Positions 34,252 through 43,651 of a stretch of 64,000 bases of DNA are shown piece by piece; positions within the stretch are counted from its first letter, which is position 1, and every line of letters begins with the position of its first letter. The notes beneath the pieces were generated by a model. That model did not search any database. It saw only the letters and a list, made by a program, of their open reading frames with translations, and had not been told where the DNA came from. Position numbers and translations under genes: made by a program. This stretch comes from Flavobacteriales bacterium (GTDB taxonomy: Bacteria > Bacteroidota > Bacteroidia > Flavobacteriales_D > Sanyastnellaceae), in the NCBI GenBank assembly GCA_027491075.1, contig JAIXWX010000025.1, positions 1 through 64,000 on the forward strand, in the 5' to 3' direction.

Positions 34252-36055
34252 ATTCCGCGAAATATTTGCGCTTGTAAAGGTCTATCCGTCTAGCTTATTG
34301 AGCAATCTGGTGTTCAACATTCTGAATGCGGTTTTTTCACTTTTTACTTTCGCGGCAATTGTTCCTTTTCTTCAAATACTGTTCAAGATACAAACGCCTG
34401 CCTTACCAGATGCGAATGCCTCAAGTTCTGCTAAGCTTTGGTATCAGGCAACGCAATGGTTGGATCAATATATTGCCAACTACGGTCAAATCAGCGCATT
34501 GGTGTGGATGTGCTGCGGGATCGTCGTTTTAGCCTTGTTAAAGAATATTGTAGGCTATCTTTCCGTAATGAGCATCGCATTGTTGCGAACAGCGGTGAGT
34601 CGTGACTTAAGAGAAAAGCTTTATGCAAAGATTCTGAGACTTCCAATGTCCTACTATTCCAATGAAAGGAAAGGGGATATTGTTTCAAGAATGACTAATG
34701 ACTTAAATGAAATTGAATTCTCTGTAATCGGAGCAGTAGAATCGGTTTTTAAGTCTCCGGTGTTGATCTTAAGTTACCTCTTTACTTTGTTTTTTCTTAG
34801 TTGGAAATTGACTCTTTTTGCGTTGATATTTCTTCCCATCAGCGGATTTTTAATTTCTGTCATTGCGAAAAGTCTGAAGAATGCAGCCAAGAGAGGAAAG
34901 AGCAGCCACAGTGACTTAGTTTCTATTATTGATGAGACGCTCACGGGTATTCGAATTGTAAAAGTGTTCAACGCTGAAAAACAATTTCGACAGAAGTTTG
35001 ATCGAAACAACGATTTCTACTTTCGCTTGATGCATCGCCTGTATAGAAGAGAATATTTGAGTTCGCCAATGAGCGAGTTCATCGCTCTCTCAGTGATTAG
35101 TATTTTGCTTTTTGTCGGCGGAAGCATTGTGATCAAAGGTGAACTAGGAGGCGGGTTGCTAATTTTCTATTTGCTTGTTTTTTCTCAAATTATTCCACCT
35201 GCACGCGCACTATCTGATGCAGTGTTCAAAATCAATAAGGGTTATGCTTCTTTAGAGAGAATAAAGGAAATTCTTCAAGCGGAAGAAACGATTTCAGATA
35301 GGCCTGATCCAATTCAACTAAATGAGTTTAAGCATTCCATTGAGTTCAAAGATGTGCGCTTTGCTTATGAAGGCAAAGAAGTAATTAAGGGAATCAACTT
35401 AAAAATAGAAAAGGGGCAAACTATTGCATTGGTGGGGCCATCAGGCGGTGGTAAAAGCACTGCGGCGTCTTTGCTCGCACGTTTTTATGACCCCACACAG
35501 GGCCAAGTCCTTATTGATGGCATTTCTCTAAAAGATTATGAGCTGGAGTCTGTAAGAAAGCACATGGGATTTGTATCGCAAGACAGCATCCTATTTAATG
35601 ATTCAGTGAAAAATAATATCGCTCTTGGCTCCATAGGGATTCAAATGGACGCGATTATAAGGGCTTCTCAAATCGCGAATGCTGACGAGTTCATTCAAAA
35701 ACTTGAAGGTAAATATGAGTTTGTGGTGGGCGAAGGAGGAAACAAATTGAGTGGAGGACAGAAACAGAGGCTTTCTATCGCGAGAGCAATCTTCAAAAAT
35801 CCACCCATTCTGATTTTAGATGAAGCCACTTCAGCTTTAGATACCCAGAGCGAAAAGTTGGTGCAAGACGCAATCAATAAGTTAATGGAGAACAGAACAA
35901 GTCTTGTCATTGCTCATCGATTGTCCACAATTCAAAAGGCGGATAGAATCGTCGTAATTCAAAATGGAGAAATTGCGGAGCAAGGAACACACGATGAGCT
36001 AATTGCGGCGGGCGGGGTTTACAAAGCGTTGGTTGAAATGCAAAATTTTAACTAG
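34244..36055 (+). CDS. MsbA-like ABC exporter (fused permease/ATPase)
   Basis: The 603-residue half-transporter has an N-terminal six-helix domain (~15-330) and a C-terminal ATPase with Walker A GPSGGGKST (398-406), Q-loop SQDSILF, signature LSGGQKQRL (502-510), Walker B ILILDE (522-527), and switch His in IAHRLST. It is of the lipid/multidrug exporter type (MsbA family), which as a homodimer flips lipid A-core or hydrophobic compounds across the inner membrane. Cargo is not determinable from sequence. It overlaps purB by 8 bases and ends 3 bases before the convergent T9SS gene. Confidence 0.92.
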   Translation: MNKFREIFALVKVYPSSLLSNLVFNILNAVFSLFTFAAIVPFLQILFKIQTPALPDANASSSAKLWYQATQWLDQYIANYGQISALVWMCCGIVVLALLKNIVGYLSVMSIALLRTAVSRDLREKLYAKILRLPMSYYSNERKGDIVSRMTNDLNEIEFSVIGAVESVFKSPVLILSYLFTLFFLSWKLTLFALIFLPISGFLISVIAKSLKNAAKRGKSSHSDLVSIIDETLTGIRIVKVFNAEKQFRQKFDRNNDFYFRLMHRLYRREYLSSPMSEFIALSVISILLFVGGSIVIKGELGGGLLIFYLLVFSQIIPPARALSDAVFKINKGYASLERIKEILQAEETISDRPDPIQLNEFKHSIEFKDVRFAYEGKEVIKGINLKIEKGQTIALVGPSGGGKSTAASLLARFYDPTQGQVLIDGISLKDYELESVRKHMGFVSQDSILFNDSVKNNIALGSIGIQMDAIIRASQIANADEFIQKLEGKYEFVVGEGGNKLSGGQKQRLSIARAIFKNPPILILDEATSALDTQSEKLVQDAINKLMENRTSLVIAHRLSTIQKADRIVVIQNGEIAEQGTHDELIAAGGVYKALVEMQNFN

Positions 36056-36058
36056 ACA

Positions 36059-38815
36059 TTATCGAATGATAGTGACCGTTCCGTAAGTTACAGGGTTGTC
36101 AAATATCGGATTCCCATATTTATCCAAGGCTTGCAAGGAATAATTATAAACACCGTCGGGAACGTAATAGCCATCAATACCTCCATCCCAACCCTCATCT
36201 GGATTGGTAGAACGGAAAAGAACCTCGCCAAAACGATTGAAAATAATTAACTCATAAGACAATATATCGTTTGCGATTATGCTGAAAAAATCATTCACTC
36301 CGTCATTGTCGGGCGTAAAACTATTCGGGATAAAAATAGTGGAGCATTCTACGTTCACACGCACGGGAACTATCGTTATACAATCATTCAAAACAGCAGT
36401 GATAGTAAATGTAGCATTACGAGCAGGATTAGCAATAGCCATATTGGGCGATACCACTTCAATGTAATTGTCGAGGGACCAAGCAATGAAACCATCAGAA
36501 AAGGCTTCCACGACGGCGCCTTGAACACAGTCACTTTGCACCACCGCAGGTACGTCTATAAACGGCAGCGGTGAGACTACAACTTCGATGGAGTCGGTTG
36601 TTTCACAGTTATTTTCATCTCGAACAGTTACGAAATACTCTCCACTTTCTTCAACGTAGATTAAGTTAAGCGTTTCACCAGTACTCCATAATGTGCTTTC
36701 GTATATGGCAGGAACTTGAAGCACGATCGCTTCACCAACGCAAACGGTGTCTTCCGAGGCGGTAATGTCAACTACAGGAGCATCTAGAAAATTTATTTCT
36801 GTCATAAATGGCGAGGAGGTACATCCATTGGATCCCACTGCTACCACGGAATACGTGCCTTCTAAAGTTACGTTCAATGTGGATTGTATCTGCCCAGGGA
36901 TCGTAGCGCCATTGAATTGCCAGATGTAGGTATTTCCACCTGTTGCATCTATAGATACTTCAGGAATACAGCTTACAATAGAGCTGCCTTGAAGTATTTG
37001 AGAAGAAGGGACTACTAAAATATCTACTGGAATGGAATTGGTGATGGTTTCACAATTATTTGGACTTAACAAAACTGCCTCGTAGTTACCTTCAACATTG
37101 GCGACAATGGTATTCGACACTGATTCTATGGGAGTCCCATTGAGCAACCATTGCAGTGAAGTATGGTTGCCGTTGGCTTGAAGATTCACAAGGCCTCCCT
37201 CACAAAAAGTAGTGCTGCCAAGTGCATTAATGGAGCCCACAGGCGCCAATTCAATTGAAATAGTAGTTGCGTTGCTAGTCGATAAACAACCAAGAATATT
37301 TGCTTCTAAGGTGTAATTTCCTGCATCACTGGCGACGAATGTAGGATCGCTACCCACAACCGTTCCATTGAGCAACCATTGATATCCATCATATACTTCA
37401 GAAGCGGAAAGCGCAATGCTGGTGCCTTCGCAAATGATCTGATTTCCGACTGGCAAAATTTGAGGAACAAAGGCATCAACTGCCTCAACAAATACCTCTG
37501 AACTTATTCCAGAACACCCTCCATTGTTAGTTACCTCTACACTATAGTTTCCTGTATTCTGAACCACCAAGTCTAGACCATTTGCACCAGATATTGGAAC
37601 CCCCTCCAATAGCCATTGATATGAGGTGAAAACTTCTGTGCTCAAAGTTTCGGTTTCCCCATCACAAACAACAAAGTCAATTGCCGATATGGTTGGTAAG
37701 GGAGTCGATGTAACTACCACCTCCATAGGAACGGATATAGCGCCACAACCGCTTCCTATTTCCAAAGTATACGAGCCACTTGAAATTACAAGCAGATTGA
37801 AATCGTTTGCAAAAGGAATTGGGGAGCCGTCTACAAACCACTGATACGGACCAGCTGCCCCGGTAAGAAGATTTACAAATTGACCTTCACAAAACGTAGT
37901 CAGGCCCGCAGCATTTACTATGGGCGGGGCGGAGGGACTCACGCTAATGAAATCTGGGAATGTTTCTGTTATTGCTCCGCAAGTGCCGCTAATGGTGAGA
38001 CTCACGTCGAACGTGCCCGGAGTGGTATAACAAATGCCTGTTGGATTTTCAAGTGAGGAACTGGCGATAGTGGCTCCTTCAAAAGTCCAGGAGTATATAT
38101 TTCCTTGAGCGGTCGAAAGGTTTGAAAATGAAACACAATCGCCTGCGCAGACGGTAGCGTCTGAAACATCAAAATCAACAAATCCAACTAAGCCATTTGT
38201 TGCGCCAGCAGTTATTTCAGTAGTGCATCGCATTTCCCAATCCGAACTGCCATCGCATGCTCTCGCGTAAGAACAGCCGTTATCTCCTGCGTCAATTGCG
38301 ATCAATTCGAATATTCCGCTTCCAGCATTGAATGAAGTGTTGATTGGATTGCACCCCGCAGCTGGGGAATTCACACTTACAGGCAGCTGTCCGGCACCCC
38401 ACAGGATGGCATCTTGCACAATAGCGTTGTTGTTTAGAAGAACCAATTGCTCAGTGTCATTGGTAAAAATACCTACCTCACTATTGTTGGTGGTGCAACT
38501 GCAATTGGCCCAGTCGAGATTTATAGGAACTCCTGAATTTATGCTGCCAATTACGAAATGGCTATTCGCAGGAATAGTCGTTCCAGCAGGAAACCGCAGG
38601 GAAAAGTCGCCATCAAATAAAACAAAACATGAGATATCAACAGGAGTATTACAGGTATTGTAAAGCTCTACCCATTCTTCCGTCTCTGGTGCGCAAGATC
38701 CGTCGCATGTTCCAGCAGCATCAATTACAATTTCATTAATGATAACACACTGGGCTAGCAACGAGAATTGCAATCCACAAAATAATAAAAGTAGTACTAA
38801 AAATCTCCTAACCAT
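36059..38815 (-). CDS. T9SS type B protein with lamin-tail and Ig-like repeats
   Basis: The 918-residue protein has a signal peptide (MVRRFLVLLLLFCGLQFSLLAQ), a lamin-tail domain (~23-150: IINEIVIDA..., EWVELYNTCNTPVDIS, PANSHFVIG), a PKD domain (~215-290, YSWTFEGA), then about five ~80-residue Ig-like repeats with the signature YQWLLNGT/YQWLLEGVP and FCEG, more divergent repeats, and a type B sorting domain (PNSFTPDNDGVNDFF, IFNRFGEVLF). Lamin-tail domains occur in secreted bacterial nucleases and surface proteins, but no nuclease domain is present. A surface-displayed adhesin or scaffold is the likely role (inference). Confidence 0.9.
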   Translation of the reverse strand: MVRRFLVLLLLFCGLQFSLLAQCVIINEIVIDAAGTCDGSCAPETEEWVELYNTCNTPVDISCFVLFDGDFSLRFPAGTTIPANSHFVIGSINSGVPINLDWANCSCTTNNSEVGIFTNDTEQLVLLNNNAIVQDAILWGAGQLPVSVNSPAAGCNPINTSFNAGSGIFELIAIDAGDNGCSYARACDGSSDWEMRCTTEITAGATNGLVGFVDFDVSDATVCAGDCVSFSNLSTAQGNIYSWTFEGATIASSSLENPTGICYTTPGTFDVSLTISGTCGAITETFPDFISVSPSAPPIVNAAGLTTFCEGQFVNLLTGAAGPYQWFVDGSPIPFANDFNLLVISSGSYTLEIGSGCGAISVPMEVVVTSTPLPTISAIDFVVCDGETETLSTEVFTSYQWLLEGVPISGANGLDLVVQNTGNYSVEVTNNGGCSGISSEVFVEAVDAFVPQILPVGNQIICEGTSIALSASEVYDGYQWLLNGTVVGSDPTFVASDAGNYTLEANILGCLSTSNATTISIELAPVGSINALGSTTFCEGGLVNLQANGNHTSLQWLLNGTPIESVSNTIVANVEGNYEAVLLSPNNCETITNSIPVDILVVPSSQILQGSSIVSCIPEVSIDATGGNTYIWQFNGATIPGQIQSTLNVTLEGTYSVVAVGSNGCTSSPFMTEINFLDAPVVDITASEDTVCVGEAIVLQVPAIYESTLWSTGETLNLIYVEESGEYFVTVRDENNCETTDSIEVVVSPLPFIDVPAVVQSDCVQGAVVEAFSDGFIAWSLDNYIEVVSPNMAIANPARNATFTITAVLNDCITIVPVRVNVECSTIFIPNSFTPDNDGVNDFFSIIANDILSYELIIFNRFGEVLFRSTNPDEGWDGGIDGYYVPDGVYNYSLQALDKYGNPIFDNPVTYGTVTIIR

Positions 38816-38831
38816 TTCCTATACAAGGACG

Positions 38832-38865
38832 CAAAGGTACGCCCAAAGGTTGAGCCATTGTACAA
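38832..38865 (-). promoter_or_regulatory. Promoter of the lamin-tail T9SS gene: TTG-N23-TACCTTTG
   Basis: A perfect -7 box at 38839-38832 with TTG at 38865-38863; 16 bases from the box to the ATG at 38815. Confidence 0.65.
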
Positions 38866-38898
38866 GGAAGTGTTAAGCTATTCACATTATAGATCTCG

Positions 38899-39303
38899 TC
38901 ACTCTCCTTTTCTATAAGGAATAAAAAAATGAGCCCAGATGGATCTCGAAAGCCTAAATAAATAGGGGAAAAGAACTAGACTCACCAAAATTCCCGATAA
39001 TAAAAAAGTGACAGGGTGAGTAAAAAAAGAAAAGGTGATCCACCCAAAAGCATCAAAAGCATTCAAAGCCAATAGCACGGATACCCATGTAGCAACTGTC
39101 AATGCCCAACTAACATAAGCTGCTCCAAAATAAAATCCGGGCTCGGGTTGAAGATCCACACCGCATCGATTGCAAAACTTATGGTTCTTGCCTAGTTTTT
39201 TTAGACTAAACGTATTGGGATTTTCATACATGGACGCTTCTCTACAATGGGGGCACTGCAGCGTGAACATGGAGCCGATTAGAGATTTTTCTTGCTTTGG
39301 CAT
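38899..39303 (-). CDS. DUF983 family zinc-ribbon membrane protein
   Basis: The 134-residue protein has a rubredoxin-like zinc ribbon (CPHC...CNRCG) followed by DLQPEPGFYFGAAYVSWAL, the family hallmark, and two membrane segments (~68-88 and ~100-122). DUF983 proteins are small inner-membrane proteins of unknown function, common in Bacteroidota and Alphaproteobacteria. The -7 box TAATTTTG ends four bases before the ATG. Confidence 0.9.
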   Translation of the reverse strand: MPKQEKSLIGSMFTLQCPHCREASMYENPNTFSLKKLGKNHKFCNRCGVDLQPEPGFYFGAAYVSWALTVATWVSVLLALNAFDAFGWITFSFFTHPVTFLLSGILVSLVLFPYLFRLSRSIWAHFFIPYRKGE

Positions 39304-39307
39304 TGGC

Positions 39308-39315
39308 CAAAATTA
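39308..39315 (-). promoter_or_regulatory. -7 box TAATTTTG of the DUF983 gene
   Basis: A perfect TAnnTTTG, then GCCA, then ATG at 39303: a predicted leaderless mRNA. Confidence 0.6.
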
Positions 39316-39352
39316 ACTCATGTTTTGGACGGAGGGAGTAACAAAAGTCACC

Positions 39353-40342
39353 TTACTGACAAATCACTGTATCGTATACAGCGCCATAACCGATGAATGC
39401 ACCAAGGCCGCCAGTTACATTTGTTTCTAAATTATACGGAACAGAGAAAGGGCTCCCTTGACTGGAAATTTGGTTTTCATAACTGTCTATAAATCGAAAT
39501 GCCTGCCTATCAATAACACAACCCTTTACCGCAATGGTGTCCCCTTTTTTGTAGAAGCCCCTTTCTTCATTCAAGTCATCAAACTTGGAAGGGTTAGGTC
39601 CTGTACCTCGATAATACCCAAACTCGAAAGAAAGCCCGTTGAAGAATGTATCATCGAATACGCTTCCCAGCGGCGCGATATATACAGGATCCTTTTGCTG
39701 CCCAGCTAGGCCATCTGGTGCCCAAGAAGGGTAGGAGTTAATTCTCTTCGCAAACCAACGATAGGCGTTGCCAGTAGTGTCTGGGTCACTTAATATTCCG
39801 TAAACGAATCCTAAGCTGTCATCATTCTCTTCATTGGGTATGGCAAACCAGAGACTATCTAATTCAACGATAGTATTTATTTTGGTTGACGCTGTGAGCA
39901 AGTGCTCGTTTTTTTCCACTTTCAAAGTATACGTCTTGCCTTCTTGACCCCAAAGGTTTTGATTTAAAGTGGTATAAGCACAAATATTGAATGTGGAAAG
40001 CTGATCTGGTGTAAATCCTACCAAACCAGCGATGGCTTCCAGCTCTTGTGGGCTTAACTCTGAGGAACAAATTTCGAATAATGAATCAGTAGTTGTGCCG
40101 TCGGTAAGAGTAACCTTTGCACCTCGAACAAAAAATGATTCTAAACTTGATATGTCGGTAGGTTCAAAATAGCCTTGAGAATAGGTCAGCAGAACCAGAG
40201 GAGGCTGGCCTTGCTCGATAGTTCCTTCAATCACAATGCGCGGCTCGACTTCGGGAAGATCAACAGTGATTTCTTTTTCACAAGAATAAAAAGAAAATAC
40301 GATGAAAGTGATAAACAGTATGTTGAGGCTTTTCATTGGCAT
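39353..40342 (-). CDS. DUF4249 lipoprotein
   Basis: The 329-residue protein has a lipoprotein signal (MPMKSLNILFITFIVFSFYSC, Cys21), followed by EKEITVDLPEVEPRIVIEGT, the typical start of DUF4249 proteins, and a beta-rich body. The start at 40342 is preferred over 40336 because the -7 box ends exactly four bases upstream. DUF4249 proteins are usually encoded next to a TonB-dependent receptor and are thought to be outer-membrane partners of it. No receptor gene is adjacent here. Confidence 0.88.
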   Translation of the reverse strand: MPMKSLNILFITFIVFSFYSCEKEITVDLPEVEPRIVIEGTIEQGQPPLVLLTYSQGYFEPTDISSLESFFVRGAKVTLTDGTTTDSLFEICSSELSPQELEAIAGLVGFTPDQLSTFNICAYTTLNQNLWGQEGKTYTLKVEKNEHLLTASTKINTIVELDSLWFAIPNEENDDSLGFVYGILSDPDTTGNAYRWFAKRINSYPSWAPDGLAGQQKDPVYIAPLGSVFDDTFFNGLSFEFGYYRGTGPNPSKFDDLNEERGFYKKGDTIAVKGCVIDRQAFRFIDSYENQISSQGSPFSVPYNLETNVTGGLGAFIGYGAVYDTVICQ

Positions 40343-40346
40343 AGCG

Positions 40347-40354
40347 CAAACTTA
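40347..40354 (-). promoter_or_regulatory. -7 box TAAGTTTG of the DUF4249 gene
   Basis: A perfect TAnnTTTG, then CGCT, then ATG at 40342: a predicted leaderless mRNA. Confidence 0.6.
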
Positions 40355-40475
40355 CATTACATCTTCCAAACCCTTATTTCTAAATGTTGTTTAATAAAAA
40401 TTTATCGAAATGTTAGAATCAAAATGGCTTAACACTTGTTAAGACCAGTTGAGCAATCTTATTAATTTCGCTCGT

Positions 40476-40483
40476 TACTTTTG
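40476..40483 (+). promoter_or_regulatory. -7 box TACTTTTG of the Do-like protease gene
   Basis: A perfect TAnnTTTG with TTG at 40449-40451 (24 bases apart), 24 bases before the ATG at 40508. Confidence 0.55.
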
Positions 40484-40507
40484 ACTTCACAAGTAAAATG
40501 AAATGCC

Positions 40508-41965
40508 ATGTTGAAAAAGAGTTTATTGTTCGTTTTGTCAGCTGTTTTAGGAGGTGCAATTTCTCTAGCAGCCTTCAGTTACTTTAATCAAAAATCTACA
40601 GCAGGAGCATATTCTTTTAGCGCTCCTGAGTTTCCAGCCATGACTGCAGGTTATGCCGCTTTACCGGATGGAAATCTTGACTTTACCACTGCCGCTGAGC
40701 GCACGGTCAATTCAGTAGTTCACGTTAAAACCCAAACCAAAGTTCAAACCGTTTACAACCCATGGTTTGATTTTTTTGGATACCAACTGGAACCTCAGGT
40801 CCAAATGGGCTCTGGTTCGGGCGTCATAATTTCGCAAGATGGATATATCATTACAAACAACCACGTTGTGGAGGGCGCGGAGAAACTAATTGTCACTTTA
40901 AATAACAATAAGAACTACGAGGCTGTAATTGTTGGAAGAGATCCAAGTTCCGATATCGCCGTGATTAAAATAGAAGAGAGCAATCTTCCTGCAATTCCTT
41001 GGGGAAATTCTGAAGAGGTTAAAATAGGTCAATGGGTCTTAGCAGTGGGCAATCCATTTGAGTTGACTAGCACTGTTACCGCAGGAATTGTAAGTGCAAA
41101 AGCACGAAACATTAATCTGTTATCGGAGCGCAGAACCAATGAGGAAATTTTTCCGGTAGAATCATTTATTCAGACGGATGCTGCCGTAAATCCTGGCAAT
41201 AGTGGTGGGGCTTTGGTAAATGTTCGCGGTGAACTCGTTGGAATCAATACAGCGATAGCTTCCCGTACTGGTGCATATTCTGGTTATTCTTTTGCCGTTC
41301 CAACAACCATAGCTAAAAAAGTTTCGGAAGATTTAATCAAATACGGAAATGTTCAGCGCGCCTTTATCGGGGTGCGCATTCAAGATGTTACAGAAGAGCA
41401 AGCCAAAGCGGCTGGATTGAAAGAGGTAGCGGGCATTTATGTGAGTGCTTTGACTGAGGGTGGCGCTGCCGCTGATGGAGGTATTCGTGAAGGTGACATT
41501 ATTCTAAAGGTGGGCGAGATGAGTGTTAAAAATGTACCTCAGCTTCAAGAGCAAGTGAGTAAGTATCGTCCTGGTGATAAAATTGGTGTCACCGTTTGGA
41601 GAGATGGTAAGTTGCAGAATGTCACTGTCACTTTGCGCAACCGCGACGGAAAAGCAGAGCTAGAAGACTTTACAGCGAAGAAAGAAGTGTCTGTAAGCTC
41701 TCTGGGCGCTGAGTTTTCTCTGCCCACGCAAAGTGAGAAAGAATCACTTAAAATCAATGGAGGGGTTAAAGTAGAGAGCATTGTGCCTGGAAAACTTAAG
41801 TCTGTAGGAGTTCAGAAAGGATTTATTATTACTAAAGTGGACGGCACACCCGTATCGGGACCAGATCAATTGGAGTCTTTACTTCAACAGAAATCTGGAA
41901 ATGTGCTGCTAGAAGGAATTTATCCCAACGGCACGAAGGCATATTATGGATTCTCAGTAAAATAA
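40508..41965 (+). CDS. Do/DegQ-like periplasmic serine protease with two PDZ domains
   Basis: The 485-residue protein has an N-terminal hydrophobic signal/anchor (~5-25), a trypsin-like domain with catalytic triad His119 (ITNNHV), Asp149 (DPSSDIAVIK) and Ser232 (NPGNSGGAL), and two PDZ domains (~285-375; ~400-480, the second degenerate). HtrA/Do proteases degrade or refold damaged envelope proteins. The N-terminal segment may remain uncleaved, which would anchor the protease to the inner membrane. The gene has its own promoter and a strong terminator, so it is monocistronic. Confidence 0.95.
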   Translation: MLKKSLLFVLSAVLGGAISLAAFSYFNQKSTAGAYSFSAPEFPAMTAGYAALPDGNLDFTTAAERTVNSVVHVKTQTKVQTVYNPWFDFFGYQLEPQVQMGSGSGVIISQDGYIITNNHVVEGAEKLIVTLNNNKNYEAVIVGRDPSSDIAVIKIEESNLPAIPWGNSEEVKIGQWVLAVGNPFELTSTVTAGIVSAKARNINLLSERRTNEEIFPVESFIQTDAAVNPGNSGGALVNVRGELVGINTAIASRTGAYSGYSFAVPTTIAKKVSEDLIKYGNVQRAFIGVRIQDVTEEQAKAAGLKEVAGIYVSALTEGGAAADGGIREGDIILKVGEMSVKNVPQLQEQVSKYRPGDKIGVTVWRDGKLQNVTVTLRNRDGKAELEDFTAKKEVSVSSLGAEFSLPTQSEKESLKINGGVKVESIVPGKLKSVGVQKGFIITKVDGTPVSGPDQLESLLQQKSGNVLLEGIYPNGTKAYYGFSVK

Positions 41966-41980
41966 TTTCTTGTTCCATAA

Positions 41981-42016
41981 AAAAACACCCGATGATGCAA
42001 ATCATCGGGTGTTTTT
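41981..42016 (+). terminator. Rho-independent terminator of the Do-like protease gene
   Basis: A 16-bp perfect stem (AAAAACACCCGATGAT / ATCATCGGGTGTTTTT) with a GCAA loop and a T-rich tail. Confidence 0.95.
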
Positions 42017-42026
42017 ATTTTTAGTG

Positions 42027-42034
42027 TACTTTTG
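42027..42034 (+). promoter_or_regulatory. -7 box TACTTTTG of gap
   Basis: A perfect TAnnTTTG just after the terminator, giving a leader of ~55 bases before the ATG at 42096. Confidence 0.5.
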
Positions 42035-42095
42035 TTCCGCCAAAATTGGTCAATGAATCCCGATTAAGGTATTAACAATCAAAATTTTAAATTAA

Positions 42096-43559
42096 ATGTC
42101 AAATTCAACTCTTGCAAACGACACTTACAGCAATGAACTGCAGGTGTATGTGAATCAGGAAAAAGCGGCCGTGTCTCTAGCCAACAGTGTCGGAAAATTG
42201 CTCTTCGACAAGTCGATTGAGCTAGTTCTATTTAGAAATCACTTGGTTGATACCAGTGTAACCGAGATCCTCCGACTTCATAAGTACGCCGCGGAAGTGG
42301 TTGGAAAGCCGATCAGTGTTTTCGATACAGCAGATTTAGCAAAAGAGCTCTACAACATGAGCCTTGCACCTGCTAAAATTGATATTGGTAAACTCGCAAG
42401 CGAATGGCTCACCGCTCGTGACCATTACAAAACCCATCGCGAGTTTTTGAACGATAAGTTGAGCAACTTTATGCTCGAAGAGGGCAATAGCATTGAGCCC
42501 AGAGATGTTGTTTTATATGGATTTGGACGTATTGGAAGATTAGCAGCCCGTGAATTGATTCGTCAAGCAGGTAAAGGTCAGCAACTGCGCCTGCGTGCTA
42601 TTGTGACCCGAGAAAACGACGAATTGTCTTTGAAAAAGCGCGCTGCATTGTTTGAAAATGACTCCGTTCATGGACGTTTCAAAGGCACAGTGGATGTGGA
42701 TTACGAAGGCAAAGCACTTTTAATCAACGGTCAAAGAGTGTACATGATTGCTACCAATGATCCATCAACTGTGGATTATACAGCTTATGGTATTGATAAT
42801 GCCTTAATGATAGATAATACAGGTGTATTAAAGGATAGAGCGGGTTTGAGCAAACACCTTCAAGCCAAAGGAGTAGCAAAGGTCATTTTGACGGCGCCAG
42901 GAAAAGAGGTTCCTAACATCGTTTATGGAATCAATCATCGCGATTTGGATATTGAGAATGAAACAATTTTTTCAGCAGCGAGCTGCACCACCAACGCAAT
43001 CAGCCCTATTCTTTATGCGATACACAACGAGCTAGTGATTGATAAGGGACACATAGAAACGGTGCATGCGTATACGAATGATCAGAATCTATTGGATAAC
43101 ATGCATAAGAAGAGTAGAAGAGGAAGAAGTGCTGCTGTCAATATGGTGATCACAGAAACGGGCGCTGCTAAGGCTGTTACCAAGGTTATTCCAGATTTAG
43201 CGAATAAACTCACTGCAAATGCGGTCCGCGTCCCTACACCCAATGGATCCTTGGCAATCATTAATGTATATGTCAGCAAGCAAACCACTTTAGAAGAAGT
43301 GAATGCGATCATCAGAAAAAGAGCCTTGGACGGTGACTTGGTAAATCAGATTTACTACAGCATCAGCGAGGAGTTAGTTTCTAGTGATATCATAGGTAAT
43401 GAATGCTGTTCTGTGTATGATTCGCAGGCAACAATTGTTAACAGCGAAGGAAAAGGGTTGGTACTCTACGTTTGGTATGACAATGAATATGGATATACCA
43501 AACAGGTAATACGATTGGCTAAGTACGTAGCCAAAGTGCGCAGAAATATTTATTATTGA
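42096..43559 (+). CDS. gap: Glyceraldehyde-3-phosphate dehydrogenase, long form
   Basis: The 487-residue protein has the GAPDH core from about residue 137: YGFGRIGRLAAREL (NAD-binding), the catalytic SAASCTTN (Cys297), HAYTNDQ, and the C-terminal WYDNEYGYTKQ. The ~135-residue N-terminal extension (with LYNMSLAPAKIDIGKLASEW) is absent from classical 335-residue GAPDHs but is found in a long subgroup that occurs in Bacteroidota and other marine bacteria. It catalyses the reversible oxidation and phosphorylation of glyceraldehyde-3-phosphate; whether the main direction is glycolytic or gluconeogenic cannot be told. It has its own promoter and terminator. Confidence 0.95.
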   Translation: MSNSTLANDTYSNELQVYVNQEKAAVSLANSVGKLLFDKSIELVLFRNHLVDTSVTEILRLHKYAAEVVGKPISVFDTADLAKELYNMSLAPAKIDIGKLASEWLTARDHYKTHREFLNDKLSNFMLEEGNSIEPRDVVLYGFGRIGRLAARELIRQAGKGQQLRLRAIVTRENDELSLKKRAALFENDSVHGRFKGTVDVDYEGKALLINGQRVYMIATNDPSTVDYTAYGIDNALMIDNTGVLKDRAGLSKHLQAKGVAKVILTAPGKEVPNIVYGINHRDLDIENETIFSAASCTTNAISPILYAIHNELVIDKGHIETVHAYTNDQNLLDNMHKKSRRGRSAAVNMVITETGAAKAVTKVIPDLANKLTANAVRVPTPNGSLAIINVYVSKQTTLEEVNAIIRKRALDGDLVNQIYYSISEELVSSDIIGNECCSVYDSQATIVNSEGKGLVLYVWYDNEYGYTKQVIRLAKYVAKVRRNIYY

Positions 43560-43580
43560 TTTTTACCCGTTAACTTTTTT

Positions 43581-43620
43581 AAACCATCTCTCATCCTTTT
43601 TGAGAGGTGGTTTTCTTTTT
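43581..43620 (+). terminator. Rho-independent terminator of gap
   Basis: Stem AAACCATCTCTCA / TGAGAGGTGGTTT (13 bp, one G-U), 7-base loop, then TTCTTTTT. Confidence 0.9.
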
Positions 43621-43626
43621 CTAGAC

Positions 43627-43634
43627 TACCTTCG
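43627..43634 (+). promoter_or_regulatory. -7 box TACCTTCG of the SPFH gene
   Basis: TAnnTTCG with a TTG at 43600-43602 (24 bases apart); 17 bases to the ATG at 43652. Confidence 0.55.
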
Positions 43635-43651
43635 TTTCAAAATTAATTACC

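Noticed and set aside
40343-40507. Possible small gene or RNA in the largest intergenic gap
   Set aside because: Only the two opposing promoter boxes are supported; no stem, start codon context or conserved pattern is visible.
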